Positions 35,478-42,245 of a DNA stretch of 64,000 nucleotides are shown here, in pieces. The notes under the pieces were generated by a model, which made no database searches, was not told where the DNA came from, and was given only the letters and a program-made list of their open reading frames with translations. Numbering within the stretch: position 1 is the stretch's first letter; each line of letters begins with the position of its first letter. The position numbers were made by a program, and so were the translations under genes. The stretch comes from Saccharopolyspora dendranthemae (GTDB lineage: Bacteria; Actinomycetota; Actinomycetes; Mycobacteriales; Pseudonocardiaceae): positions 124,001 through 188,000 of the forward strand of contig NZ_VIWX01000007.1 of NCBI RefSeq assembly GCF_007829955.1, in the 5' to 3' direction.

Positions 35478-36268
35478 CTGAGCCATCCACCTGGACGTAC
35501 CTGATGGACATGGACGGCGTGCTGGTCCACGAAGAGCACATGGTGCCCGGCGCGGACGAGTTCGTGGCCGCTCTTCGCGAGCACGGCATCCCGTTCATGG
35601 TCTTCACCAACAACTCGATCTACACCCCGCGGGACCTGAGGGCCCGGCTACTGCGCAGCGGGCTGGACATCCCGGAGGAAGCGATCTGGACGTCCGCGCT
35701 GGCGACGGCGCAGTTCCTGGAGCAGCAGCGCCCCGGAGGGTCGGCCTTCGTGGTCGGCGAGTCGGGGCTGACGACCGCGCTGCACAACATCGGCTACGTG
35801 CTCACCGACCGGGATCCGGACTACGTGATCTTGGGTGAGACCCGCACCTACAGCTTCGAGGCCATCACCAAGGCCATCCGGCTGGTGGAGAACGGTGCTC
35901 GCTTCATCGCCACGAACCCGGACGAGAAGGGGCCGAGCCGCGAGGGCACGCTGCCCGCGACCGGCGCCGTGGCCGCCCTCATCGAGCGGGTCACCGGCCG
36001 CGCTCCGTACTACGTGGGCAAGCCGAACCCGCTGATGATGCGCTCCGCGCTGCGCCACCTCGGCGTTCACTCGGAGAACACGCTCATGATCGGCGACCGG
36101 ATGGACACCGACGTCCGCTCCGGGCTGGAGTCGGGGCTGCAGACGATCCTGGTGCTTTCCGGCATCTCCGACGAGGACACCGCGGAGCTGTTCCCGTACC
36201 GCCCCACCAAGGTCGTCCGCTCCATCGCGGACCTCAGGGACCACGTCACAGACCCCTTCAAGGCCTGA
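35474..36268 (+). CDS. HAD-IIA family phosphatase (NagD-like)
   Basis: A 264-residue cytoplasmic sugar/nucleotide-phosphatase-type HAD hydrolase. Motif I is MDMDGVLV (nucleophile and acid Asp), motif II FTNNS, motif III Lys in YYVGKPNP and motif IV IGDRMDTD. GTG 35474 overlaps the modC stop, extending the coupled chain regulator-modA-modB-modC-HAD. A role in molybdate metabolism is not established; substrate unknown. Confidence 0.88.
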   Translation: MTEPSTWTYLMDMDGVLVHEEHMVPGADEFVAALREHGIPFMVFTNNSIYTPRDLRARLLRSGLDIPEEAIWTSALATAQFLEQQRPGGSAFVVGESGLTTALHNIGYVLTDRDPDYVILGETRTYSFEAITKAIRLVENGARFIATNPDEKGPSREGTLPATGAVAALIERVTGRAPYYVGKPNPLMMRSALRHLGVHSENTLMIGDRMDTDVRSGLESGLQTILVLSGISDEDTAELFPYRPTKVVRSIADLRDHVTDPFKA

Positions 36269-36312
36269 CTCGCGCTCCCTCCCCAGCACTCCGGGAGGGG
36301 CAGTGGTCCCCC

Positions 36313-36386
36313 GATCCCAGTTTTAGTCCAAACCGAGGACGGTCCATGACCGTTTTGTCCGCTCAGTTTGGACTAAAACTGGGATC
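36313..36386. repeat. Intact palindromic intergenic repeat, copy B
   Basis: A 74-bp element with perfect 21-bp arms (36313-36333 and 36366-36386; core CCCAGTTTTAGTCCAAAC) around a 32-bp centre that itself has partial symmetry. It is followed by GGGTGA as in copy A. Its centre matches copies A and C when read on the opposite strand, so B lies in reverse orientation. No gene inside; it behaves like a non-autonomous MITE or REP-type repeat. Confidence 0.9.
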
Positions 36387-36474
36387 GGGTGAGCGCGAGT
36401 CCCGGGGTTGGCCCCGCGCGGCGGTGAGGGTGAAGATTGGTGACCTGCACCACTGCCACGGGGAGGTCGTCGAC

Positions 36475-38094
36475 GTGGGAACCGAGCCGAAACTCATCAG
36501 CTACGACTCCGGCGTGTCCGACGTGCCGTTGCTGGGCGACACCATCGGAGCCAACCTGGACCGGACGGCGGCGCGCTTCCCGGAGCGGGAGGCGCTGGTC
36601 GAGTTCTCCACGGGCCGCCGGTGGACCTACCGCGAGTTCGTCGCGGCGGTGGATTCGGTGGCGACCGGGCTGCTGGACGCGGGCATCACCCAGGGCGATC
36701 GGGTCGGCGTGTGGGCGCCGAACCGTGCCGAGTGGACGTTGACGCAGTACGCGACCGCGCGGGTCGGCGCGATCCTGGTCAACATCAATCCCGCGTACCG
36801 GGCGCACGAGTTGGAGTTCGTGCTCCAGCAGGCGGGTGTGCGGATGCTGGTGTCCGCGCAGTCGTTCAAGGGCTCCGACTACGTGGGAATCGTGGAGCAG
36901 GTGCGGGGTGGGTGCCCGGGCCTGGAACGCGTGGTGTTCCTGGATTCCCCGGAATGGGAGGCGTTGGCCGGCACCGCCGCCGATTCCGATCGTCTGGGCG
37001 AGATCCGGTTGTCGGCTGATGATGCGATCAACATTCAGTACACGTCGGGGACGACGGGTTTTCCGAAGGGTGCGACGTTGTCGCATCACAATATTTTGAA
37101 CAACGGGTTTTTCGTGGGGGAGTTGTGTGGTTATGGGGAGGGGGATCGGGTGGCGATCGTGCCGCCGTTCTATCACTGCTTCGGGATGGTGATGGGGAAT
37201 TTGGCGTGCACGAGTCATGGTTCGGCGATGGTGATTCCGTCGGAGGGGTTTGATCCGGGGGTGGCGTTGCGGGCTGTGGCGGCGGAGCGGTGCACGTCGT
37301 TGTACGGGGTGCCGACGATGTTCATCGCGGAGTTGGATCATCCGGATTTCGGTTCGTTCGACCTGTCGTCGTTGCGGACGGGGATCATGGCGGGTTCGCC
37401 GTGTCCGGTGGAGGTGATGAAGCAGGTCATCGATCGGATGGGGATGTCGGAGGTGGCGATTTGTTATGGGATGACGGAGACGTCTCCGGTGTCGACGCAG
37501 ACGCGTGCGGATGATTCGGTGCAGCGGCGGGTGTCGACGGTGGGGCGTGTGGGTCCGCACCTGGAGGTGAAGGTGGTGGATCCGGTGTCGGGGTTGACGG
37601 TGCCGCGGGGTGAGGCGGGGGAGTTGTGCACGCGGGGGTATTCGGTGATGTTGGGGTATTGGGAGCAGCCGGACAAGACGGCTGAGGTGATCGATGCGGC
37701 GCGGTGGATGCACACGGGGGATTTGGCGGTGATGGATGACGAGGGGTATGTGTCGATCACCGGGCGGATCAAGGACATGGTGATCCGTGGTGGGGAGAAC
37801 GTGTATCCGCGGGAGATCGAGGAGTTCCTGTACACGCATCCGGATGTGTTGGACGCGCAGGTGATCGGGGTTCCGGATGCGCGCTACGGGGAGGAGTTGA
37901 TGGCGTGGGTGCGGTTGCGGTCGGGGGCTGAGGTGTTGACCGCGGAGGCGTTGCGGGAGTTCTGCGCGGGCAAGTTGGCGCATTACAAGATTCCGCGTTA
38001 TGTGCACGTGGTGGATGATTTCCCGATGACGGTGACGGGCAAGATCCGCAAGGTCGAGATGCGAGAGGAAGCCCGCAAACTCCTCGACCTCTAG
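36475..38094 (+). CDS. Fatty acyl-CoA synthetase (AMP-binding family)
   Basis: A 539-residue adenylate-forming ligase, probably for medium- or long-chain acids (FadD-like). Motifs: P-loop YTSGTTGFPKGATLSHHN (near residue 190), YGMTETSPVS, the aryl/acyl adenylate DLAVMDDEGYVSITGRIKDM and the catalytic Lys in MTVTGKIRKVEMRE. GTG 36475 is chosen because GGGAGG lies 8 nt upstream; the in-frame ATG at 36346 lies inside the palindromic repeat. From about base 37010 to 38045 codon use changes abruptly to G- and T-ending codons (GTG, TTG, GGG, GAT), unlike the C-ending style before and after; a recombination origin for this part is possible. Confidence 0.9.
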   Translation: MGTEPKLISYDSGVSDVPLLGDTIGANLDRTAARFPEREALVEFSTGRRWTYREFVAAVDSVATGLLDAGITQGDRVGVWAPNRAEWTLTQYATARVGAILVNINPAYRAHELEFVLQQAGVRMLVSAQSFKGSDYVGIVEQVRGGCPGLERVVFLDSPEWEALAGTAADSDRLGEIRLSADDAINIQYTSGTTGFPKGATLSHHNILNNGFFVGELCGYGEGDRVAIVPPFYHCFGMVMGNLACTSHGSAMVIPSEGFDPGVALRAVAAERCTSLYGVPTMFIAELDHPDFGSFDLSSLRTGIMAGSPCPVEVMKQVIDRMGMSEVAICYGMTETSPVSTQTRADDSVQRRVSTVGRVGPHLEVKVVDPVSGLTVPRGEAGELCTRGYSVMLGYWEQPDKTAEVIDAARWMHTGDLAVMDDEGYVSITGRIKDMVIRGGENVYPREIEEFLYTHPDVLDAQVIGVPDARYGEELMAWVRLRSGAEVLTAEALREFCAGKLAHYKIPRYVHVVDDFPMTVTGKIRKVEMREEARKLLDL

Positions 38095-38138
38095 AGGTGT
38101 GTGCGGATCGGCTCGCGTGGCGGTGCGGAGTCGCCCGG

Positions 38139-38200
38139 TCCCAGTTTTAGCCATAACTGAGCCGACATTCCGGACATGATCATGGCTCGGTTTGGACTAA
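38139..38200. repeat. Palindromic repeat, copy C, left part (split by IS5-type element)
   Basis: TCCCAGTTTTAGCCATAAC opens a slightly decayed left arm, followed by the same centre as copy A (with CATGATCATG) and the right arm up to GTTTGGACTAA at 38200. The arm resumes after the IS as TAAAACTGGGAC (39103-39114). Confidence 0.85.
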
Positions 38201-39102
38201 GGGGTCCTTTCATAATGATCTTGGTCTGGCACCATGGGTCGCGTAGTTGATCTTGTGTGTGGCTAGGAGACGGGATGGTGCAGCCGAAGCCCTGGGAAGT
38301 TGATGACGAGCTGTGGGCGTTGATCGAGCCGGTGTTGCCGAAGGTGCAGCGCCGGTTCCGCAATCCGGGGCGGCCGCGTGGGAGTGATCGGTTAGCGCTG
38401 CAGGGTGTGCTGTTTGTGCTCTACACCGGGATCCAGTGGAACTACCTGCCCCTGGAGCTGGGGTTCGGTTCGGGTCCGACGTGCTGGCGGCGGCTTCAGG
38501 AGTGGAACGAGGCCGAGGTCTGGGACAAGGTCCAGGACATCCTGCTGGAGCAGCTGCGTGTGGCCGGTGAGCTGGACTTCTCCCGCGCGGCGATCGATTC
38601 CTCCACCATCGCGGCCAAACGAGGACGTGATAGCCCAAAAGTCGGGCCGAGCCCGGTTGACCGCGCCCGGCCCGGCTCGAAACACCACATCGTCACCGAC
38701 GCCGGCGGCATCCCCATCGAATCCACCCTGACCAGCGCGAACACTCATGACAGCACCCAGCTGATCCCCCTGATGTCCGAGCTACCGACCATCGGTGGAC
38801 TCCCCGGCCCAGCCCCGCGGTTCCGCAGCCTCTACGGCGACACCGCCTACGACGCCAACGCCAACCGCACCTGGCTCCGCCGCCACGGGATCACGCCCTA
38901 CCTGCGGCGACGCGGACGAGGACACGGCTCCGGACTCGGCACCAAACGCTGGGTCGTCGAAGCCTGCATCGCCTGGTTCCACGGCTTCCGCAAACTCCGC
39001 ATCCGCTGGGAACGCTACGACCACATGCACGAAGCCTTCCTCGGCCTCGCCCACTGCATCATCCTCGCCCGCAAACTCCGCCAAGCAATCTGAAACGACC
39101 CC
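38201..39102 (+). mobile_element. Complete IS5-family insertion sequence
   Basis: A 902-bp element. Ends are GGGGTCCTTTCA (38201-38212) and the inverse of GGGGTCGTTTCA (39091-39102), 11 of 12 matching. The 3-bp target TAA is repeated on both sides (38198-38200 and 39103-39105), fitting subgroups with TNA or TA targets. It carries one intact transposase gene and interrupts palindromic repeat copy C. Confidence 0.9.
38275..39093 (+). CDS. IS5-family transposase (single open frame)
   Basis: A 272-residue DDE transposase. N-terminal DUF4096-like part: PWEVDDELWALIEPVLP and GIQWNYLPLELGFGSGPTCW. Catalytic residues: Asp in AAIDSSTIAAKRG, Asp in LYGDTAYDANAN and Glu in VVEACIAWFHGFRKLRIRWE. Many relatives need a frameshift to join two frames; here a single frame encodes the whole protein. 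ATG 38275 follows AGGAGA by about 7 nt. Confidence 0.94.
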   Translation: MVQPKPWEVDDELWALIEPVLPKVQRRFRNPGRPRGSDRLALQGVLFVLYTGIQWNYLPLELGFGSGPTCWRRLQEWNEAEVWDKVQDILLEQLRVAGELDFSRAAIDSSTIAAKRGRDSPKVGPSPVDRARPGSKHHIVTDAGGIPIESTLTSANTHDSTQLIPLMSELPTIGGLPGPAPRFRSLYGDTAYDANANRTWLRRHGITPYLRRRGRGHGSGLGTKRWVVEACIAWFHGFRKLRIRWERYDHMHEAFLGLAHCIILARKLRQAI

Positions 39103-39114
39103 TAAAACTGGGAC
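39103..39114. repeat. Palindromic repeat, copy C, right remainder
   Basis: TAAAACTGGGAC directly after the IS5-type element is the end of the right arm of copy C, beginning with the duplicated target TAA. Confidence 0.8.
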
Positions 39115-39142
39115 AGGGCGAGGGCGCGTTCGCCGCCGGCGG

Positions 39143-40108
39143 TCATCCGTTGCGGAGTTTTTCCAGTTCTGCGGCGTCCTCGTCGCCGAAGCGCTCTTCG
39201 AGGGCTTCGGGTTCGGCGTCCACGTCGATCTTGGCGAGCGGCATGCCGCGAGCGCTGGAGATCGCGCCGAGCCTGCGGGTCGCGCGGTCCGAGGCGTAGG
39301 CCGTGAGCTCGTCCTTGTCGAGGGCGAAGGGCAGCACCTCGGGGGCGTCCTCCGGCGTCCACTGGACCTGCGCGATGGCGTGCGGCAGCAGCCGCGCCAT
39401 CTGGTCCTCGACCACCGCCCAGTTGCTCTCGTCGGCGGCCACGTGCCTGCGGCAGGTGAAGGTGCCCCAGGCCATGTGCCTGCGCTCGTCGTCGCCGATC
39501 AGCTTGATGACCTGCTGCATCCCCGGCAGGATCCCGCGGCTCACGCAGATCTTGTGCCAGGCGTAGTACCCGGTGAGCGCGAGGGTCCCTTCCACCACGT
39601 GGTTGTAGGTGACCGAGGCCCGGACCTGGTTCTCGGGGCTGGGATCGGTGTGCAGCTCGCGCAGCGTCTCGGGGAGGGCCTTGTAGAAGATCTCCCGGTA
39701 GCCGGGGTTGTCGGTGACGTACTCGTGCAGGTCGTCGGTGAGGCCGACGGCGTCCATCCAGAGCCGGAACACCTGGGTGTGCTTGGCCTCTTCGAAGCAG
39801 AACTGGGTCAGGTACATCTCGTCGCCGAAGCGGCCTTCGGCGGCCATCGCGGCCATGAACGGCTGGAGGTCTTCGGTGACGGCCTCTTCGCCCGCGATGA
39901 ACTGCGCGCACAGCCCTGCCACGCTGCGCTGTTCGTCCTCGGTGAGCCGTTGCCAGTCCTCGGCGTCCTGGCTGAAGTCGATGTCGGCGGGGTTCCAGAA
40001 CCGGGCGTTGCCCTTGTTGAACAGGCGCAGCGGCAACGATTCCCAGTTCAGTCCGTGGGCTCGCAGGGAGTGGAAGCTCTCGCGCTGGGCGGGGTGCGTG
40101 CTCGTCAT
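39143..40108 (-). CDS. R2-like ligand-binding oxidase (R2lox)
   Basis: A 321-residue ferritin-like protein with a Mn/Fe site. By comparison with the mycobacterial enzyme (Rv0233), offset by six, all key residues are present: ligands E74, E107, H110, E173, E208 and H211, and the Val77-Tyr168 pair that forms the unusual ether cross-link (in GEEAVTED and VTYNHVVEG). This separates it from true ribonucleotide reductase R2, as which it is often misnamed. It binds a fatty-acid-like ligand; the physiological substrate is unknown. ATG 40108 fits a GGAG site. It lies just left of the IS5-bearing repeat, and downstream transcription would run into it. Confidence 0.92.
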   Translation of the reverse strand: MTSTHPAQRESFHSLRAHGLNWESLPLRLFNKGNARFWNPADIDFSQDAEDWQRLTEDEQRSVAGLCAQFIAGEEAVTEDLQPFMAAMAAEGRFGDEMYLTQFCFEEAKHTQVFRLWMDAVGLTDDLHEYVTDNPGYREIFYKALPETLRELHTDPSPENQVRASVTYNHVVEGTLALTGYYAWHKICVSRGILPGMQQVIKLIGDDERRHMAWGTFTCRRHVAADESNWAVVEDQMARLLPHAIAQVQWTPEDAPEVLPFALDKDELTAYASDRATRRLGAISSARGMPLAKIDVDAEPEALEERFGDEDAAELEKLRNG

Positions 40109-40235
40109 TGAACTACTCCAGCTCGCCGTGGTGTGAGGTGCGTTACTCCGCAATTTTCGGTACTGGATAGTTTCGAGTCAAGGTCGCACGCGTCCCCGGA
40201 CCAGGTGTTCTTCGACGTCCGTAGGCTGAACGGCG

Positions 40236-40853
40236 ATGGACGAGCGCAGCGCACTCACGGTCGGATTCGACCTCGACATGACCCTGATCGACCCGCGGCC
40301 GGGGATGGTCCGCGCCTTCGACGCACTCAACGAGGAGTTCGGCACAGAACTCGACGGCCGGCACTTCGCCGCCAACCTCGGACCGCCGCTGGAAGACGTG
40401 CTGCGCGGATACGAATTCGACGAGCCGATGGTGAAGCGGCTGGCAGCGCACTTCCGGTCGATCTACCCGACCGTCGTCATCGACGAGACGGTCGCGCTGC
40501 CGGGAGCGGCCGAAGCCCTGGAGGCGGTGCGCGCCGCCGGCGGGCGGACCTTGGTGGTCACCGGCAAGTACGAGCCCAACGCCGCACTGCACCTCAAGGC
40601 CCTGGGCTGGACCGTCGACCGGCTCGCGGGCGGGGTGTTCGGCGCGGGCAAGGGCGATGTGCTGCTGGCCGAGGGAGCGGACATCTACGTGGGCGATCAC
40701 CACGGGGACGTCGTCGGCGGGCACGCCGCCGGGGCGACCGCGGTGGGCGTGGCCACGGGTCCGTACTCCACGCGCGAGCTCAGCGAAGCAGGCGCCGACG
40801 TAACCCTGAACGACCTGACGGAGTTCCCGACCTGGCTGGCGACCCGGGTCTAG
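40236..40853 (+). CDS. HAD-superfamily hydrolase (phosphoglycolate-phosphatase-like)
   Basis: A 205-residue HAD hydrolase: motif I GFDLDMTLIDPRPGM (nucleophile Asp13-type), motif II LVVTGKYEPNA, which has Thr-Gly in place of the usual Thr/Ser-Asn, motif III GVFGAGKGDVL and motif IV IYVGDHHGDV. Start ATG 40236. It is divergent from R2lox and its end overlaps the small membrane protein gene by 4 bases tail to tail. Substrate unknown. Confidence 0.85.
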   Translation: MDERSALTVGFDLDMTLIDPRPGMVRAFDALNEEFGTELDGRHFAANLGPPLEDVLRGYEFDEPMVKRLAAHFRSIYPTVVIDETVALPGAAEALEAVRAAGGRTLVVTGKYEPNAALHLKALGWTVDRLAGGVFGAGKGDVLLAEGADIYVGDHHGDVVGGHAAGATAVGVATGPYSTRELSEAGADVTLNDLTEFPTWLATRV

Positions 40854-41059
40854 CGGCGGCGCCGGGAGCGCACCACGGTCGCGATCACTCCGAAGATCAG
40901 CCCTGCCGGGCACAGCAGCGTCACGATGCTGACCCACGGCGGCAGGTCCTGGTGACCGGTCGCGTAGAGCGCGAAGATCACGACGATGGCGAGCAGTCCG
41001 ACGCCGAACATCGCCAGCGAGATCGGGAGCACTGCTGATCTTGGTGAGCTGCTTGCCAT
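40850..41059 (-). CDS. Small two-helix membrane protein (Rv0870c-like)
   Basis: A 69-residue protein with two hydrophobic helices (ISLAMFGVGLLAIVVIFALY and VSIVTLLCPAGLIFGVIATVV) and a basic C-terminus RSRRRR. ATG 41059. Position next to the cold-shock gene equals Rv0870c in M. tuberculosis. Function unknown. Confidence 0.72.
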   Translation of the reverse strand: MASSSPRSAVLPISLAMFGVGLLAIVVIFALYATGHQDLPPWVSIVTLLCPAGLIFGVIATVVRSRRRR

Positions 41060-41298
41060 GTGAGCAGCGTATTCACATCGCCACCCCGTCCGGCAATCGG
41101 GCTTGGTCGATAAGGATGGGTGATTTCGTCCGCCTTCGCGGTACGCTTGGTGGGACGCGTCCCGGCGCGCGCACCTGCGTGGCGTTAACGGGGCGCTTTC
41201 GTCGTGATGGGGAGATTGCCGCGTCACGACGGGAGAATCGGCAAGGAGATCGTGACCCGGCGACGGGTCAGCGCATTCGACAGGGAACGGTGAGGACA

Positions 41299-41694
41299 GT
41301 GCCGACCGGCAGGGTCAAGTGGTTCGACTCGGAGAAGGGCTTCGGCTTCCTGACCCAAGATGGTGGGGAGGACGTGTACGTGCGGTCCTCCGCGTTGCCA
41401 TCTGGTGTGGATGCGCTCAAGACCGGCCAACGAGTCGACTTCGACATGGCGCAGGGCCGACGCGGCCCGCAGGCGCTGAAGGTCAAATTACTGGACCCGC
41501 TGCCCTCGGTCACTGAGGCTCGCCGACGTCCCGCCGACGAGTTGCACGGCATGGTCGAGGACATGATCAAGCTCCTCGAGCTCAAGGTCCAGCCGGATCT
41601 GCAGCGAGGCCGCTACCCCGACCGCAAGAACGCCAAGCGGATCGGCGAGGTCGTCAGGGCGGTCGCCCGCGAGCTCGACCCGGGCGGCAACTGA
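41299..41694 (+). CDS. cspB: Cold-shock domain protein (CspB, Rv0871-like)
   Basis: A 131-residue protein. The N-terminal cold-shock domain has the RNP1-type KGFGFLTQDGGEDVYVRSSALP and the opening TGRVKWFDSEKG; a second C-terminal helical half (ELHGMVEDMIKLLELKVQPD) distinguishes this mycobacterial-type CspB from 67-residue CspA proteins. It should bind single-stranded RNA or DNA. GTG 41299 matches the homologue start; GTG 41290 is an alternative. Confidence 0.92.
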   Translation: MPTGRVKWFDSEKGFGFLTQDGGEDVYVRSSALPSGVDALKTGQRVDFDMAQGRRGPQALKVKLLDPLPSVTEARRRPADELHGMVEDMIKLLELKVQPDLQRGRYPDRKNAKRIGEVVRAVARELDPGGN

Positions 41695-41716
41695 TCCGCG
41701 AGCCTCAGGAGCGGTT

Positions 41717-41755
41717 CTGACGCGCTGCTCGGGCCAGGCCCGGAAGGCGCGTCAG
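41717..41755. terminator. Bidirectional hairpin between cspB and DUF2771 gene
   Basis: An outer 8-bp stem CTGACGCG/CGCGTCAG (41717-41724, 41748-41755) encloses an inner CGGGCC/GGCCCG stem (41730-41742), in the 65-bp gap between convergent genes. Confidence 0.55.
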
Positions 41756-41759
41756 GAGC

Positions 41760-42236
41760 TCACTGCTTGACGTCGAGGACCCAGCTCCCGCCGATGCCGA
41801 AGTCGACACCTCCGTCGGCGCCCTGGGACAGGACGGCCGAGAACTGCTGGACCTCGACGTGCTCGATGCGCGCGCCGTCCGGCGGCAGCTGCAGCGTGTA
41901 GGAGTGGCGCGAGTCCGGGGTGAACACCGGGCTGCGGCCGTCGAGCTCCTGACCGTTGAGACCTCGGTAGAGGAACACCACCTGCCACGGCGCGCCGGCG
42001 ACCTCGGCGGGAACCGAGATCTGCACCGGGTCGCGGTCGACCGCGCGCAGTGCGCCGATGGCGTCCGGGTTCGGCGGTGAGCACTCCTGGCCGGTCGGGT
42101 CGCAGTGCTGGGCGGGATCGACCGCTACCGAGTCGCCGTGCGAGTAGAAGGTCACCTGCGGTTGGCTGGGGGAGGAGCAGCCGGCGGCGAGCCCGGCGGC
42201 AGCCACCGCCAGCAGCGGCTTCAGTCCACGATGCAC
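41760..42236 (-). CDS. DUF2771 lipoprotein (Rv0875c-like)
   Basis: A 158-residue exported protein. The lipobox LAAGC (residues 16-20) marks it as a lipoprotein. VTFYSHGDSVAVDPAQHCD with paired Cys and SYTLQLPPDGARIEHVEVQQF fit DUF2771. Function unknown. It lies 9 bases downstream of the MFS-like gene, so they are probably co-transcribed. Confidence 0.8.
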   Translation of the reverse strand: MHRGLKPLLAVAAAGLAAGCSSPSQPQVTFYSHGDSVAVDPAQHCDPTGQECSPPNPDAIGALRAVDRDPVQISVPAEVAGAPWQVVFLYRGLNGQELDGRSPVFTPDSRHSYTLQLPPDGARIEHVEVQQFSAVLSQGADGGVDFGIGGSWVLDVKQ

Positions 42237-42245
42237 GATCAGAGC

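Noticed and set aside
36346..36474. N-terminal extension of the acyl-CoA synthetase starting at ATG 36346
   Set aside because: The codons lie inside the palindromic repeat. A good ribosome site before GTG 36475 gives the normal N-terminus.
36373..38154. Long open frame on the minus strand opposite the acyl-CoA synthetase (593 codons)
   Set aside because: It is rich in Arg, His and Pro with no domain, and exists because the G/T-ending codons of the real gene leave few stops on the other strand.
39143..40153. Ribonucleotide reductase beta subunit
   Set aside because: The Val-Tyr pair and the ligand set match R2lox; the radical-transfer Tyr arrangement of true R2 and a linked alpha subunit are missing.
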